Below, piece after piece: positions 1-6,498 of a DNA stretch of 7,574 bases. The stretch is taken from NCBI GenBank assembly GCA_027030295.1, contig JALVFB010000338.1:1-7574 (forward strand). The letters run 5' to 3'. The stretch is from Hyphomicrobiales bacterium. GTDB taxonomy: Bacteria > Pseudomonadota > Alphaproteobacteria > Rhizobiales > Aestuariivirgaceae. Both the position numbers and the translations under genes were made by a program. The first letter of the stretch is position 1, and every line of letters begins with the position of its first letter. The notes under the pieces were generated by a model that had not been told where the DNA came from, searched no databases, and saw only the letters and a list, made by a program, of their open reading frames with translations.

Positions 1-426
1 CACCCGCTGATCCACCCCCAGCCAGTCGGCCCCGGCTTCGCCCAGCTCCATGAGCGCATGCCGGCGGGCGGGGCAGCACACGCCGATGATCCCGTCGCCA
101 CCCAACCGCGCCCGCGCCTCGCGCACCTGTCCCGGTGTGGCGTCATGCAGCACCACGCCGTCGGCAGAGAGCGCCACACAGGCGTCCACATCGTCCTTCA
201 ACAGGCAGGCGACGGACAGGACACGCGCTTCTTCGGCCAGCCTTTCCCGCCAGCCTTGGGTCGTCCCCTCTTCCGCCGCCGGCAGGATGATGGCCGCCAG
301 CGGCGCGCCGCCGGCCAGCGCCTTCAGGCACCGCGCGGCCCGTTCCAGCGGCGTTTCCGCCGGCACTGGCGCCAGCAGCATGGTCCGCGCATCCAGCGGG
401 GCGTCTTCCTGCCTGTCACGGGTCAT
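1..426 (-). CDS. Partial thiamine-phosphate-synthase-like (ThiE/TenI fold) protein, active-site motifs degenerate
   Basis: The first 142 residues are visible; the gene runs off the left edge with no stop. The start is the ATG at 424-426, with a weak AAGG about 9 nt upstream. A strand-like start (MLLAP, residues 16-20) is followed by a segment at 75-95 ending in SADGVVLHD, then IIGVCCPARRHALMELGEAG and ADWLG (113-137). This follows the ThiE pattern of IND-R-DLAL-GADGVHLGQ and then [26 protein letters not shown], as found in alphaproteobacterial ThiE-like proteins. In authentic ThiE these segments bind the aminopyrimidine diphosphate and the thiazole phosphate. Here the Q-L-R-x-K segment reads IILPAA (46-51), the ND pair reads KDD (77-79), HLGQ reads LHDA (93-96) and SCH reads CCP. 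The fold therefore looks conserved while the chemistry is doubtful. It lies 18 bp downstream of the transketolase-like gene and is probably co-transcribed with it. Family placement is fairly confident; enzymatic activity is not inferred. Confidence 0.72.
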   Translation of the reverse strand, partial: MTRDRQEDAPLDARTMLLAPVPAETPLERAARCLKALAGGAPLAAIILPAAEEGTTQGWRERLAEEARVLSVACLLKDDVDACVALSADGVVLHDATPGQVREARARLGGDGIIGVCCPARRHALMELGEAGADWLGVDQRV

Positions 427-444
427 GCCGGATTGCCTTGCGCA

Positions 445-2397
445 TCATTCGTCCGTTTCTTCCTCTCCGGCCGCCGGCTCCGTCTGCCGTTCAGCCAGCC
501 GCTCGCGAATGTACCGCACCACCGCCGAAGTGAGCTCTTCTTCGCTCAGCCGGCGGCCTTCCTCATCGCACGGCGCGATGAAATTGCCACTCCGGCGCAG
601 CAGATCGCAAACCACCGGCACCGGCGGCTGCAACAGCAACAGACGAATATCCTCATTGCCCACGATACGCGACACATGCTCCGGCGGCTGACGCAGCAGG
701 CGCTCCGGCGCCGGCACGGACACCACCCGGATGGCGACATCTTCCGTTTCCAGCCGCCGCGCGGCCCGCACCGCCGCCGCCAATGTCACGCCCATGCCAA
801 ACACCACGCCCTGCGGCGCATCCTCCGCCACGTGAATTTCATAGGCGCCCAGCGCGGCGAGGTTGTTCTTTTCCGGCGTGGTGCGCAACGGCGCCGCCTC
901 GCCGGCGGGCAGCACGATCACCGCCGGGCCACCCGCCCGCTGCAGCGCCACCTGCCAGCATTCGGCCAGCTCCACCGCATCGGCCGGACACAGGCAGTCC
1001 ACGCCATCGGGCAACAGGGTCTGCACCGGGCGCATGCATTTCCCATCGGCATCAAGCAGCACCAGCACGAACCGCAGTCCCGCCGCCGCCGCCTCTTCCA
1101 GCACCGGCGCCATGGCCGGCAATTGTCGCCGCAGGGTGAAACCGAGGGGCAGGAAACCGCCATGCGCCGCCAACCCGGCCAGCAGGGCGGCGAGCGCCGC
1201 CGGCCGCAGACCGATGTCCGGCGGCGTCGCCGCCGTTTCCTCCATGCCGGGCAGATCGGCCGCGGTGGGCAGGCCGCCATGGGTGGCCGCCAGCGTCAGC
1301 GCATCCTCGCGCACCCCGGCCGTGGCCCGGGCCAGCGCCACCGCCACCGCCTGCAGGTTCCATGGCCGCGCCTCCTCCGACAGGGCGCCCCGCAGCCCCC
1401 GCATCATCTCCACGAAACCTTCATGCGGCGCCGCTTCCAGCCGGTGCAGCAGGGCCGCGCGACGATTGTCATCCAGCTCCTCCAGCCATTGGCTCCAGGC
1501 CTTGTGGGCCTTGCGCCCGCGCAGACCGGCCAGCCGCCATATATCGCGCTCCGCCTCCGGCACCTCTCCTTCCGGCAACGCCTGCCAGCCCAGGTCGGCC
1601 CGCAGCCGCTCCGGATCGGGCAGGGCCACGGGATCGTATTCCAGCGCGATGTAGGCCGGACGCCGTTCCTGCCAGGTGGCCACGTCCTGATCCGCCGCCT
1701 GTTCCAGCGCCTTTTCGATGCCCGCCACGTCATCCGCCCGCACCTGTTGCACATGCCAGCCGGCGGCGGCGAACCGGGCAAGGTGATTCGGACAACGCCG
1801 GCGGCCTTCATCCTCGTCCTCGCCGCGCGCCGGCGTCAGGTGCAGCACGATGAGCCGATGCGGCAGGAGATGCGGGGCGATGGCGATGGCCTCCTGCGCC
1901 ACGCCCGGCTCCACGTCCACGTCATCGATGAGGGCATAGGTGCCATGGTCGATGCCCTCGCCGTATGCCTCGCGCAAACGCCGGGTGGCGAGCGCCATGC
2001 CGACGGCGGCGGCAATGCCATGGCCGGGCTGTTGCATCGGCAGATCCAGCCCACTGGCCTGGGGGCTGCACGAGCGCGCCGCGCCTTCGCCCGCTTCCGC
2101 GCCCTCGCTCTCGCCAGTGCCGCCATTGGCGCCGCCATTGCCATTGCGTCCCAGAAGGTGCAACAGCGCGCAAATGGCCGGATGGAACACGCCCGAGACG
2201 ACGAACCGGTCGCGCCCCGGCCACTCCGGGGCCTGCACGTCATGCGTCAGATAGCGCGCGAACAGAACCGTGAGCACCGGGATCGCCGCTTGCAGCAATT
2301 GCCGGCGTTCCTCGGGCAGGGAGCGGGCGCGCTCCAGCGCCAGCAGCCGCAGCGCCGTCATTTCCCGTCGCAACCCGGACTCGCCTTCGCGGGTCAT
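445..2397 (-). CDS. Divergent transketolase-fold protein, probable pseudoenzyme
   Basis: The intact frame encodes 650 residues, close to a normal transketolase (about 660). I chose the ATG at 2395-2397 because GGAG lies 7 nt upstream; an in-frame ATG at 2413-2415 adds six residues with a poorer site. Domain order matches transketolase: N-terminal domain with RDRFVVS (62-68), PGHGIAAAVGMALA (124-137) and DHGTYALIDDVDVEPG (150-165); pyrimidine domain with GLRPA (396-400) and AHGGFLPLGFTLRR (411-424); C-terminal domain with VVFGMGVTLAAAVRAA (531-546) and IRVVSVPAPERL (556-567). Against the family, GDG reads DDV (158-160), the metal-binding Asn is absent (TPA, 188-190), GHD reads ADD (221-223), catalytic Glu of GVREH is Pro399, and the THQPVE histidine is Met455. 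The segment with the GHPE histidine is replaced by a Gly/Glu/Ala-rich stretch (83-109). True transketolase moves two-carbon units between sugar phosphates using thiamine diphosphate; this protein should not. It sits between folD and a ThiE-like gene. Role unknown. Confidence 0.85.
   Translation of the reverse strand: MTREGESGLRREMTALRLLALERARSLPEERRQLLQAAIPVLTVLFARYLTHDVQAPEWPGRDRFVVSGVFHPAICALLHLLGRNGNGGANGGTGESEGAEAGEGAARSCSPQASGLDLPMQQPGHGIAAAVGMALATRRLREAYGEGIDHGTYALIDDVDVEPGVAQEAIAIAPHLLPHRLIVLHLTPARGEDEDEGRRRCPNHLARFAAAGWHVQQVRADDVAGIEKALEQAADQDVATWQERRPAYIALEYDPVALPDPERLRADLGWQALPEGEVPEAERDIWRLAGLRGRKAHKAWSQWLEELDDNRRAALLHRLEAAPHEGFVEMMRGLRGALSEEARPWNLQAVAVALARATAGVREDALTLAATHGGLPTAADLPGMEETAATPPDIGLRPAALAALLAGLAAHGGFLPLGFTLRRQLPAMAPVLEEAAAAGLRFVLVLLDADGKCMRPVQTLLPDGVDCLCPADAVELAECWQVALQRAGGPAVIVLPAGEAAPLRTTPEKNNLAALGAYEIHVAEDAPQGVVFGMGVTLAAAVRAARRLETEDVAIRVVSVPAPERLLRQPPEHVSRIVGNEDIRLLLLQPPVPVVCDLLRRSGNFIAPCDEEGRRLSEEELTSAVVRYIRERLAERQTEPAAGEEETDE
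2119..2146. repeat. Short tandem repeat, 12-bp period, inside the transketolase-like gene
   Basis: The 10-mer GCCGCCATTG occurs at 2119-2128 and 2131-2140, with a partial third copy CCATTG at 2141-2146. It encodes NGNGGANGG (residues 85-93) of the transketolase-like protein and keeps the frame because the period is a multiple of three. It forms the core of a low-complexity segment (2071-2151) where transketolases normally carry a conserved cofactor-binding loop. Replication slippage is the likely origin. Confidence 0.6.
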
Positions 2398-2490
2398 GTC
2401 GCCTCTCCCGTCCATGCTTCATTCCCGGCTCACCCGCCGGGCCGGGGCAGGAAGCATGGCCTCCCCGAACGTGTCAATGCCGGCCCGCGC

Positions 2491-2511
2491 CCTGCATGGC
2501 ACGCATGCAGG
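2491..2511 (-). other. Hairpin 12 bp after folD (possible weak terminator or processing site)
   Basis: CCTGCATG (2491-2498) and CATGCAGG (2504-2511) form a perfect 8-bp stem with a 5-nt loop. It begins 11 nt past the folD stop, inside the 125-bp gap (2398-2522) before the transketolase-like gene. On the transcribed minus strand no U-run follows the stem (GCGCGGGCC instead), so it is not a canonical intrinsic terminator. It might stabilise the 3' end of a folD message or attenuate read-through. The rest of the gap shows only the ribosome-binding site of the next gene and no clear promoter. Confidence 0.4.
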
Positions 2512-2522
2512 AACTTTCTTCC

Positions 2523-3431
2523 TCAGCCGCCGGCAAGATCCGCCAGCTCCCGCGGCAGATCGATGCCGCGCTGGCGGCAGGCCGCCTGCACCGTGTTCAC
2601 CAGCAGCATGGCGATGGTCATCGGCCCCACGCCGCCAGGCACCGGCGTGATGGCGCCCGCCACCTCTTTCGCCTCCTCGAAGGCCACGTCGCCCACCAGC
2701 TTCGCCTTGCCGCCTTCCGTTTCCACCCGGTTGATGCCGACGTCGATGACCGTCGCGCCCGGCTTGATCCAGTCCCCACGCACCAGCTCCGGCCGCCCCA
2801 CCGCCGCCACCAGCACGTCGGCCCGGCGCGCCACCGCCGGCAGGTCGCGGGTGCGCGAGTGCGCGATGGTCACGGTGCAATTTTCCTTGAGCAGCAATTG
2901 CGCCAGCGGCTTGCCGACGATGTTCGAACGCCCGATGATGACCGCCTCCAGCCCCTCCAGACTCTCCCGCGCCTGCTTCGCCAGCAGCACGCAGCCCAAT
3001 GGGGTGCACGGCACCAGCCCCGGCTGGCCCACCGCCAGGCGGCCTGCGTTGATGACGTGAAAGCCGTCCACGTCCTTGTCCGGGTCGATGGCGTCGATCA
3101 CCCGCGCCGGATTGATCTGCTTCGGCAATGGCAACTGCACGAGAATGCCGTGCACATCGGGCGATTCGTTGAGCAGGCGAATGCGCTCCAGCAGCGCCGC
3201 CTCGCTGGTGTCGGCCGGCAGGCGATATTCGAACGACTTCATGCCGGCTTCCGTCGTGCGTTTGCCCTTGTTGCGCACATAGACGCGCGAGGCCGGATCG
3301 TCGCCCACCAGCACCACCGCCAGCCCCGGCGCCAGGTCGTGCTCCAGCCGCAGACGCGCCACCGCCGCCGCCACCTTTTCCTGCACCTGCGCGGCCAGCG
3401 CCTTGCCGTCGATGATCCGTGCTCCGCTCAT
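2523..3431 (-). CDS. folD: Bifunctional methylenetetrahydrofolate dehydrogenase / methenyltetrahydrofolate cyclohydrolase
   Basis: The 302-residue cytosolic FolD is of near-usual length (about 285-300). It oxidises 5,10-methylene-THF with NADP and hydrolyses the product to 10-formyl-THF, feeding purine synthesis and formyl-Met-tRNA. Family signatures are present in order: YVRNKGK (51-57) with the catalytic Tyr51 and Lys55, [12 protein letters not shown] (95-106), DVDGFH (120-125) with the conserved Asp122, the Rossmann segment [11 protein letters not shown] (165-175), and [18 protein letters not shown] (263-280). No key residue is missing. The ATG at 3429-3431 lies 7 nt after the DUF167 stop, with a weak GGA just upstream, so translation is probably coupled. 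It belongs to the leftward run yggT-DUF167-folD. Confidence 0.97.
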   Translation of the reverse strand: MSGARIIDGKALAAQVQEKVAAAVARLRLEHDLAPGLAVVLVGDDPASRVYVRNKGKRTTEAGMKSFEYRLPADTSEAALLERIRLLNESPDVHGILVQLPLPKQINPARVIDAIDPDKDVDGFHVINAGRLAVGQPGLVPCTPLGCVLLAKQARESLEGLEAVIIGRSNIVGKPLAQLLLKENCTVTIAHSRTRDLPAVARRADVLVAAVGRPELVRGDWIKPGATVIDVGINRVETEGGKAKLVGDVAFEEAKEVAGAITPVPGGVGPMTIAMLLVNTVQAACRQRGIDLPRELADLAGG

Positions 3432-3438
3432 GCTTCCG

Positions 3439-3771
3439 TCATTCCCCGGTCAGCTTGCGCAAGGCCGCCGCCAGCGCCCGCGCCTCACCCTCGATGAAGA
3501 ACCGTTTCAGCCGTGCCGTTTCGCCGCGTTTCAGTGCAATGGCCGATTTCGGCACTTTCAGCGCCCTGGCCAGCAGCGCCACGATGGCCTTGTTGGCGCG
3601 GCCCTTTTCCGCCACCTCGGTGATCTTCACCGCCAGCGCCGGGCCTTCCGCCGTTTCCACCACCCCGCCGACATCCGCTCGTTTCGCGCCCGGCGTGGCC
3701 CGCACCAGCAGGGCCACGCCCTCGGGCAGAAGGCGCCAGGGAACGGTGGCACTGTCCGCTGCGTCACGCAT
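3439..3771 (-). CDS. DUF167 / YggU-family small conserved protein
   Basis: The 110-residue protein has the DUF167 fold signatures: [14 protein letters not shown] (23-36), [20 protein letters not shown] (55-74) and [13 protein letters not shown] (83-95). The usual PPVDGKAN segment reads EVAEKGRAN (52-60), a modest deviation. The biochemical function of the family is not settled, and no signal peptide or membrane segment is seen. The start ATG (3769-3771) follows the yggT stop by 3 nt with no good Shine-Dalgarno, which points to translational coupling; the stop lies 7 nt before folD. The yggT-DUF167 pairing is widely conserved in proteobacteria, where these genes are often neighbours. Confidence 0.92.
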   Translation of the reverse strand: MRDAADSATVPWRLLPEGVALLVRATPGAKRADVGGVVETAEGPALAVKITEVAEKGRANKAIVALLARALKVPKSAIALKRGETARLKRFFIEGEARALAAALRKLTGE

Positions 3772-3774
3772 GGG

Positions 3775-4071
3775 TCAGGAGAGATAGTTGAAATAGAGCC
3801 AAATGATGAGGCGCTGCAGGAAGATGATTCCGATGATGGCCACCATCGGCGAGAGATCGATGCCGCCCAGATCCGGCAGCACCTTGCGAATGGGCCGCAT
3901 CACCGGGTCGGTGAGCCGCGCCAGCGCCAGCAGGATGGTGCGCACGATCTGGTTGTGCGGGTTGATGATGTTGAAGGCCACCAGCCAGCTCGCCACCACC
4001 CAGGCGATGATGATCCACAGGTAGATGTCGAGCACGGTCAGGACGAGCCAGAGGAAGGGATTGCTGGTCAC
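3775..4071 (-). CDS. YggT-family integral membrane protein
   Basis: The 98-residue protein has two hydrophobic segments (about residues 6-35 and 76-96) flanking the family hallmark LTDPVMRPIRKVLPDLGG (53-70) plus IDLSPMV. YggT proteins are small inner-membrane proteins of poorly defined role, linked in some bacteria to osmotic tolerance or to membrane and cell-division functions. The start is a GTG at 4069-4071: an in-frame stop lies three codons upstream (4078-4080), no ATG occurs before the first membrane segment, and GGGTGA sits about 6 nt upstream. It is the first gene of the leftward run with DUF167 and folD. Confidence 0.93.
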   Translation of the reverse strand: MTSNPFLWLVLTVLDIYLWIIIAWVVASWLVAFNIINPHNQIVRTILLALARLTDPVMRPIRKVLPDLGGIDLSPMVAIIGIIFLQRLIIWLYFNYLS

Positions 4072-4111
4072 GGCAATTCACCCGCTGCTGAAAATCCGAC
4101 ACCGGCCTGTA

Positions 4112-4140
4112 GATGTAGCCCCGTGCGGCGATGCGTGCAA
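4112..4140 (-). promoter_or_regulatory. Weak sigma70-like promoter candidate for yggT-DUF167-folD
   Basis: Read leftward, TTGCAC (4135-4140) and TACATC (4112-4117) are separated by 17 bp, about 40 nt upstream of the yggT GTG. The -10 match is poor. The 99-bp gap 4072-4170 is the only sizeable break between the galE-transglycosylase pair and yggT, and it also holds a GANTC site (4147-4151). Read-through from galE is an alternative. Confidence 0.3.
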
Positions 4141-4170
4141 GGCGGGGAATCTTCTCGTCGGCTCAGGTTA

Positions 4171-5331
4171 TCACTGCGCGGTCGGCAGCCCCGCGGCCGC
4201 GGCGGCGGCCAGCGCCTCCAGCCGCGCGCGTTCGCGCGCCGAGATGCTGGCGGTGGCTTCCGGCGCGGATGCGGACACCATGGCCGGTCGCTCGAGCGGC
4301 CTGCTGGCGGCCCGCGCGATGGCGTCGGCCAGCAGCCCCACCGCCACGCCATAGGTCCTGGCGTTGTTGTAGGCCAGCAAGGCGCGGAAATTGCCCGTCA
4401 CGAGGAAATACCGGCCGCTGCCCCGCAGACGCAGCAGCCAGGCCCGTTCCCGGCGGGCGTAGAAGGCGCGCGCATGGCGCGGCCGCACGCCCAGCTTCTC
4501 CCACGCCGCCACGGAGCGCGCATGGCGCCGCCCCAGCAGCCGCCGCGCGCGCGCCGGCGCCCGCACTTCCCAGCCCCACGGCCGCCCCCGCCGCCAGCCG
4601 CGCCGCTTCAGATAATTCGCCGCCGAGGCCAGACCATCGGCCACCGAGTTCCAGATGTCGCGCCGGCCATCGCCGTCGGCATCCACCGCATAGCCCAGAT
4701 AGGTGGTGGGAATGAACTGCGTCTGGCCCATGGCGCCGGCCCAGGAGCCGCGCATGCCGGCCACGGAGATGTCGCCCGCCTGCAGGATTTTCAGCGCCGC
4801 CAGCAGCTGCTTGCGGCCATAGCGCCGGTAGCGCCCGCCGAAGGCCGCCAGGGTGGCCAACGCCCGGATCACCCCGTGCCTGCCGGTGTGCGCGCCATAG
4901 TTGCTCTCGATGCCCCAGATGGCGAGCAGGATGTGCTTGTCCACGCCATGGCGCAGTTGCAGCCGCCGCAACAGCCCCTTGTGGCGGCGCAGCATGGCCA
5001 CGCCGGTCATGATGCGCTTTTCCGTCAACCGCTGGCGCAAATAGTCATCGGCCGAGAGGTGAAACTCCGGCTGCCTGTGCAGTCGCCGCAACACATCCGC
5101 ATCCGGCTTCATGATGCGAAAGGCGCGCTTGTAGGTGCGCCGCGAGATACCGGCGCGCCGCGCCCGTGGCCAGAAATCGTCCACGAACTGCCGATAGGCG
5201 CCGACGCTGGCCAGGGGCGCGATGCCGCCGCTTTTCGCCCGCGCCTGCGGGCCGAACAGCCCGAACACCACCAGCGCGCCGCAGACGAAGCCGGTCAGCG
5301 CCATCAGCGTCAGTTTCACGCCTCGCCGCAT
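4171..5331 (-). CDS. MltB-type lytic murein transglycosylase (GH103, SLT_2)
   Basis: The 386-residue exported enzyme should cleave the MurNAc-GlcNAc bond of peptidoglycan to leave 1,6-anhydro-MurNAc ends in the periplasm. I chose the ATG at 5329-5331 because GAGGAG lies 6 nt upstream and the protein then starts with a clean signal peptide: MRRGVK, a hydrophobic core (7-27) and an A-x-A cleavage site near QARA (29-32). A longer frame from GTG 5361 adds ten charged residues. The catalytic Glu142 is in IWGIESNYG (138-146). Further family blocks are GAMGQTQFIPTTY (199-211), DADGDGRRDIW (217-227), NYLKRRGW (239-246) and NFRALLAYNNARTYGVAVG (314-332). The C-terminus is Ala-rich, with no recognisable peptidoglycan-binding domain of the kind some relatives carry. 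There is no lipobox, so it is probably soluble. It follows galE by 26 nt, likely in one operon, and ends with tandem TGA-TAA stops. Confidence 0.92.
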   Translation of the reverse strand: MRRGVKLTLMALTGFVCGALVVFGLFGPQARAKSGGIAPLASVGAYRQFVDDFWPRARRAGISRRTYKRAFRIMKPDADVLRRLHRQPEFHLSADDYLRQRLTEKRIMTGVAMLRRHKGLLRRLQLRHGVDKHILLAIWGIESNYGAHTGRHGVIRALATLAAFGGRYRRYGRKQLLAALKILQAGDISVAGMRGSWAGAMGQTQFIPTTYLGYAVDADGDGRRDIWNSVADGLASAANYLKRRGWRRGRPWGWEVRAPARARRLLGRRHARSVAAWEKLGVRPRHARAFYARRERAWLLRLRGSGRYFLVTGNFRALLAYNNARTYGVAVGLLADAIARAASRPLERPAMVSASAPEATASISARERARLEALAAAAAAGLPTAQ

Positions 5332-5357
5332 GGATCGCTCCTCTTTCCGACCCGTCA

Positions 5358-6374
5358 TCACGCCACTTCCTCGGCCACCTTGTCGGAGGTCAGATTGCGC
5401 CGTTGCAGATGCCGCTCCCAGGCCAGCGCCGAAGCCACGATTTCCTCCAGGTTGTCGAACTGCGGCCGCCAGCCCAGCGCCGTGCGAATTTTCTCCGCCG
5501 CCGCCACCAGCTCCGGCGGGTCGCCCGCCCGGCGCGGCGCCATCTCCACCGGAAAGTCCACGCCGGAAACCTTCTTCACCATGTCGATGACCTCGCGCAC
5601 GGAGTGGCCATGGCCATACCCGCAGTTGAACACCGCGCTCTCGCCCCCCTTGCGCAGATAATCGAGCGCATCCAGATGGGCGGCGATGAGGTCGCTCACG
5701 TGAATGTAGTCGCGGATGCAGGTGCCGTCCGGCGTATCGTAGTCATCGCCGAAGATGAACATCTTCTCGCGCTGGCCCAGCACCGTCTGGCAGGCCACCT
5801 TGATGAGATGGGTCGCCGCCGGCGTGGACTGCCCGGTGCGTCCCTTCGGATCGGCCCCGGCCACGTTGAAATAGCGCAACGCCACGTAGCTCAGCGGATG
5901 GGCGGCGGCGACGTCCTGCAGCATCCACTCGGTCATCAGCTTGGAGCGGCCATAGGGGTTGATCGGCGCGGTCGGGGTTTCCTCGTCCGCCGGGCTGTGC
6001 GGCGGAATGCCATAGACCGCGGCGGTGGAGGAAAAGATGAAGTGCTTCACCCCGGCCTTCACCGCCGCCGCGATGAGCGTGCGGCTGTTGACCGTGTTGT
6101 TGGCGTAATACTTCAGCGGATTTTCCACCGATTCCGGCACCACGATGGAACCGGCGAAATGCACCACCGCCTCGATGTCGTGGGTGGCGAAGATCATGTC
6201 CAGCAGATCGGCGTCGCCCACGTCTCCCACCAGCAGGGTGGCGGCCGGCGCCACCGCCCAGTCGAAGCCGGTGGAGAGGTTGTCCAGAACGATCACCTCT
6301 TCCTCGCGCTCCGCCAGCGCATGCGTCATGTGCGAGCCGATATATCCCGCACCACCCGTAACCAGTATCGCCAT
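5358..6374 (-). CDS. galE: UDP-glucose 4-epimerase
   Basis: The 338-residue short-chain dehydrogenase-type enzyme is the usual length for GalE/ExoB. It interconverts UDP-glucose and UDP-galactose with bound NAD. The NAD-binding TGGAGYIGSH is at residues 6-15, DNLSTG at 31-36, the VVPESVENPLKYYANN substrate region at 78-93, the catalytic Ser/Thr in FSSTAAVYG (114-122), and the YxxxK pair at Tyr141/Lys145 in NPYGRSK. The later RDYIHVSDL and FNCGYGHGHSV blocks are also typical. The ATG at 6372-6374 is chosen because GGAGG lies about 9 nt upstream and the nucleotide-binding loop then starts at its normal position; an upstream ATG at 6411-6413 adds 13 atypical residues. It is divergent from galU, whose product is its substrate, so the two serve envelope polysaccharide synthesis. 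The lytic transglycosylase gene follows. Confidence 0.96.
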   Translation of the reverse strand: MAILVTGGAGYIGSHMTHALAEREEEVIVLDNLSTGFDWAVAPAATLLVGDVGDADLLDMIFATHDIEAVVHFAGSIVVPESVENPLKYYANNTVNSRTLIAAAVKAGVKHFIFSSTAAVYGIPPHSPADEETPTAPINPYGRSKLMTEWMLQDVAAAHPLSYVALRYFNVAGADPKGRTGQSTPAATHLIKVACQTVLGQREKMFIFGDDYDTPDGTCIRDYIHVSDLIAAHLDALDYLRKGGESAVFNCGYGHGHSVREVIDMVKKVSGVDFPVEMAPRRAGDPPELVAAAEKIRTALGWRPQFDNLEEIVASALAWERHLQRRNLTSDKVAEEVA

Positions 6375-6498
6375 CGTCCATACCCTCCAGCCCCGGTCGC
6401 TGCGCCTGACCACGCTCTAAACCGGATATTATCCATTATGGCCCATGATGCCGGCACCAGGGTAAACAATTCGTTCACGCATAGCTGGGGGAATCATC
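6375..6498. promoter_or_regulatory. Divergent galE/galU promoter region
   Basis: This 124-bp gap separates two divergent genes and must carry both promoters. It contains an AT-rich island in otherwise GC-rich DNA (about 6418-6440). For galU, TATTAT (6427-6432) is a possible -10 with CCTGAC (6405-6410) 16 bp upstream. For galE, CATAAT (6435-6440, minus) is a possible -10 without a good -35. Ribosome-binding sites are GGAGG for galE (minus, about 6384-6388) and GGGGGA for galU (6487-6492). The promoters are guesses; the region's role is firm from gene orientation. Confidence 0.55.
6462..6478. promoter_or_regulatory. Candidate operator dyad upstream of galU
   Basis: GTAAACAATTCGTTCAC is an imperfect 17-bp dyad: six of eight arm pairs match exactly, and the other two keep purine/pyrimidine symmetry. 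It lies 20 bp before the galU start and downstream of the proposed -10, a position suited to a repressor. No regulator is identified. Confidence 0.35.

Noticed and set aside
445..2397. Transketolase-like gene as a decaying pseudogene
   Set aside because: There is no frameshift or internal stop over 650 codons, the length is normal, domain order is kept and the ribosome-binding site is intact. A pseudoenzyme fits better than a pseudogene, though recent loss of function cannot be excluded.
58..3060. A 1000-codon open frame on the plus strand, with similar long plus-strand frames at 3403-5661 and 5166-6875
   Set aside because: They lie antisense to genes with clear family motifs. Their translations are Arg/His/Pro/Gln-rich with no recognisable domain. 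Long antisense frames are expected in GC-rich DNA where TTA, CTA and TCA codons are rare.
5332..5361. Longer start (GTG 5361 or ATG 5358) for the lytic transglycosylase, giving an overlap with the galE stop
   Set aside because: The ten extra residues are charged and would spoil the signal peptide, and the GAGGAG site fits the ATG at 5329-5331.
6375..6413. N-terminal extension of GalE from the ATG at 6411-6413
   Set aside because: It adds 13 residues before a standard MAILVTGGAGYIGSH start that has its own good ribosome-binding site, and it would run through the promoter region.
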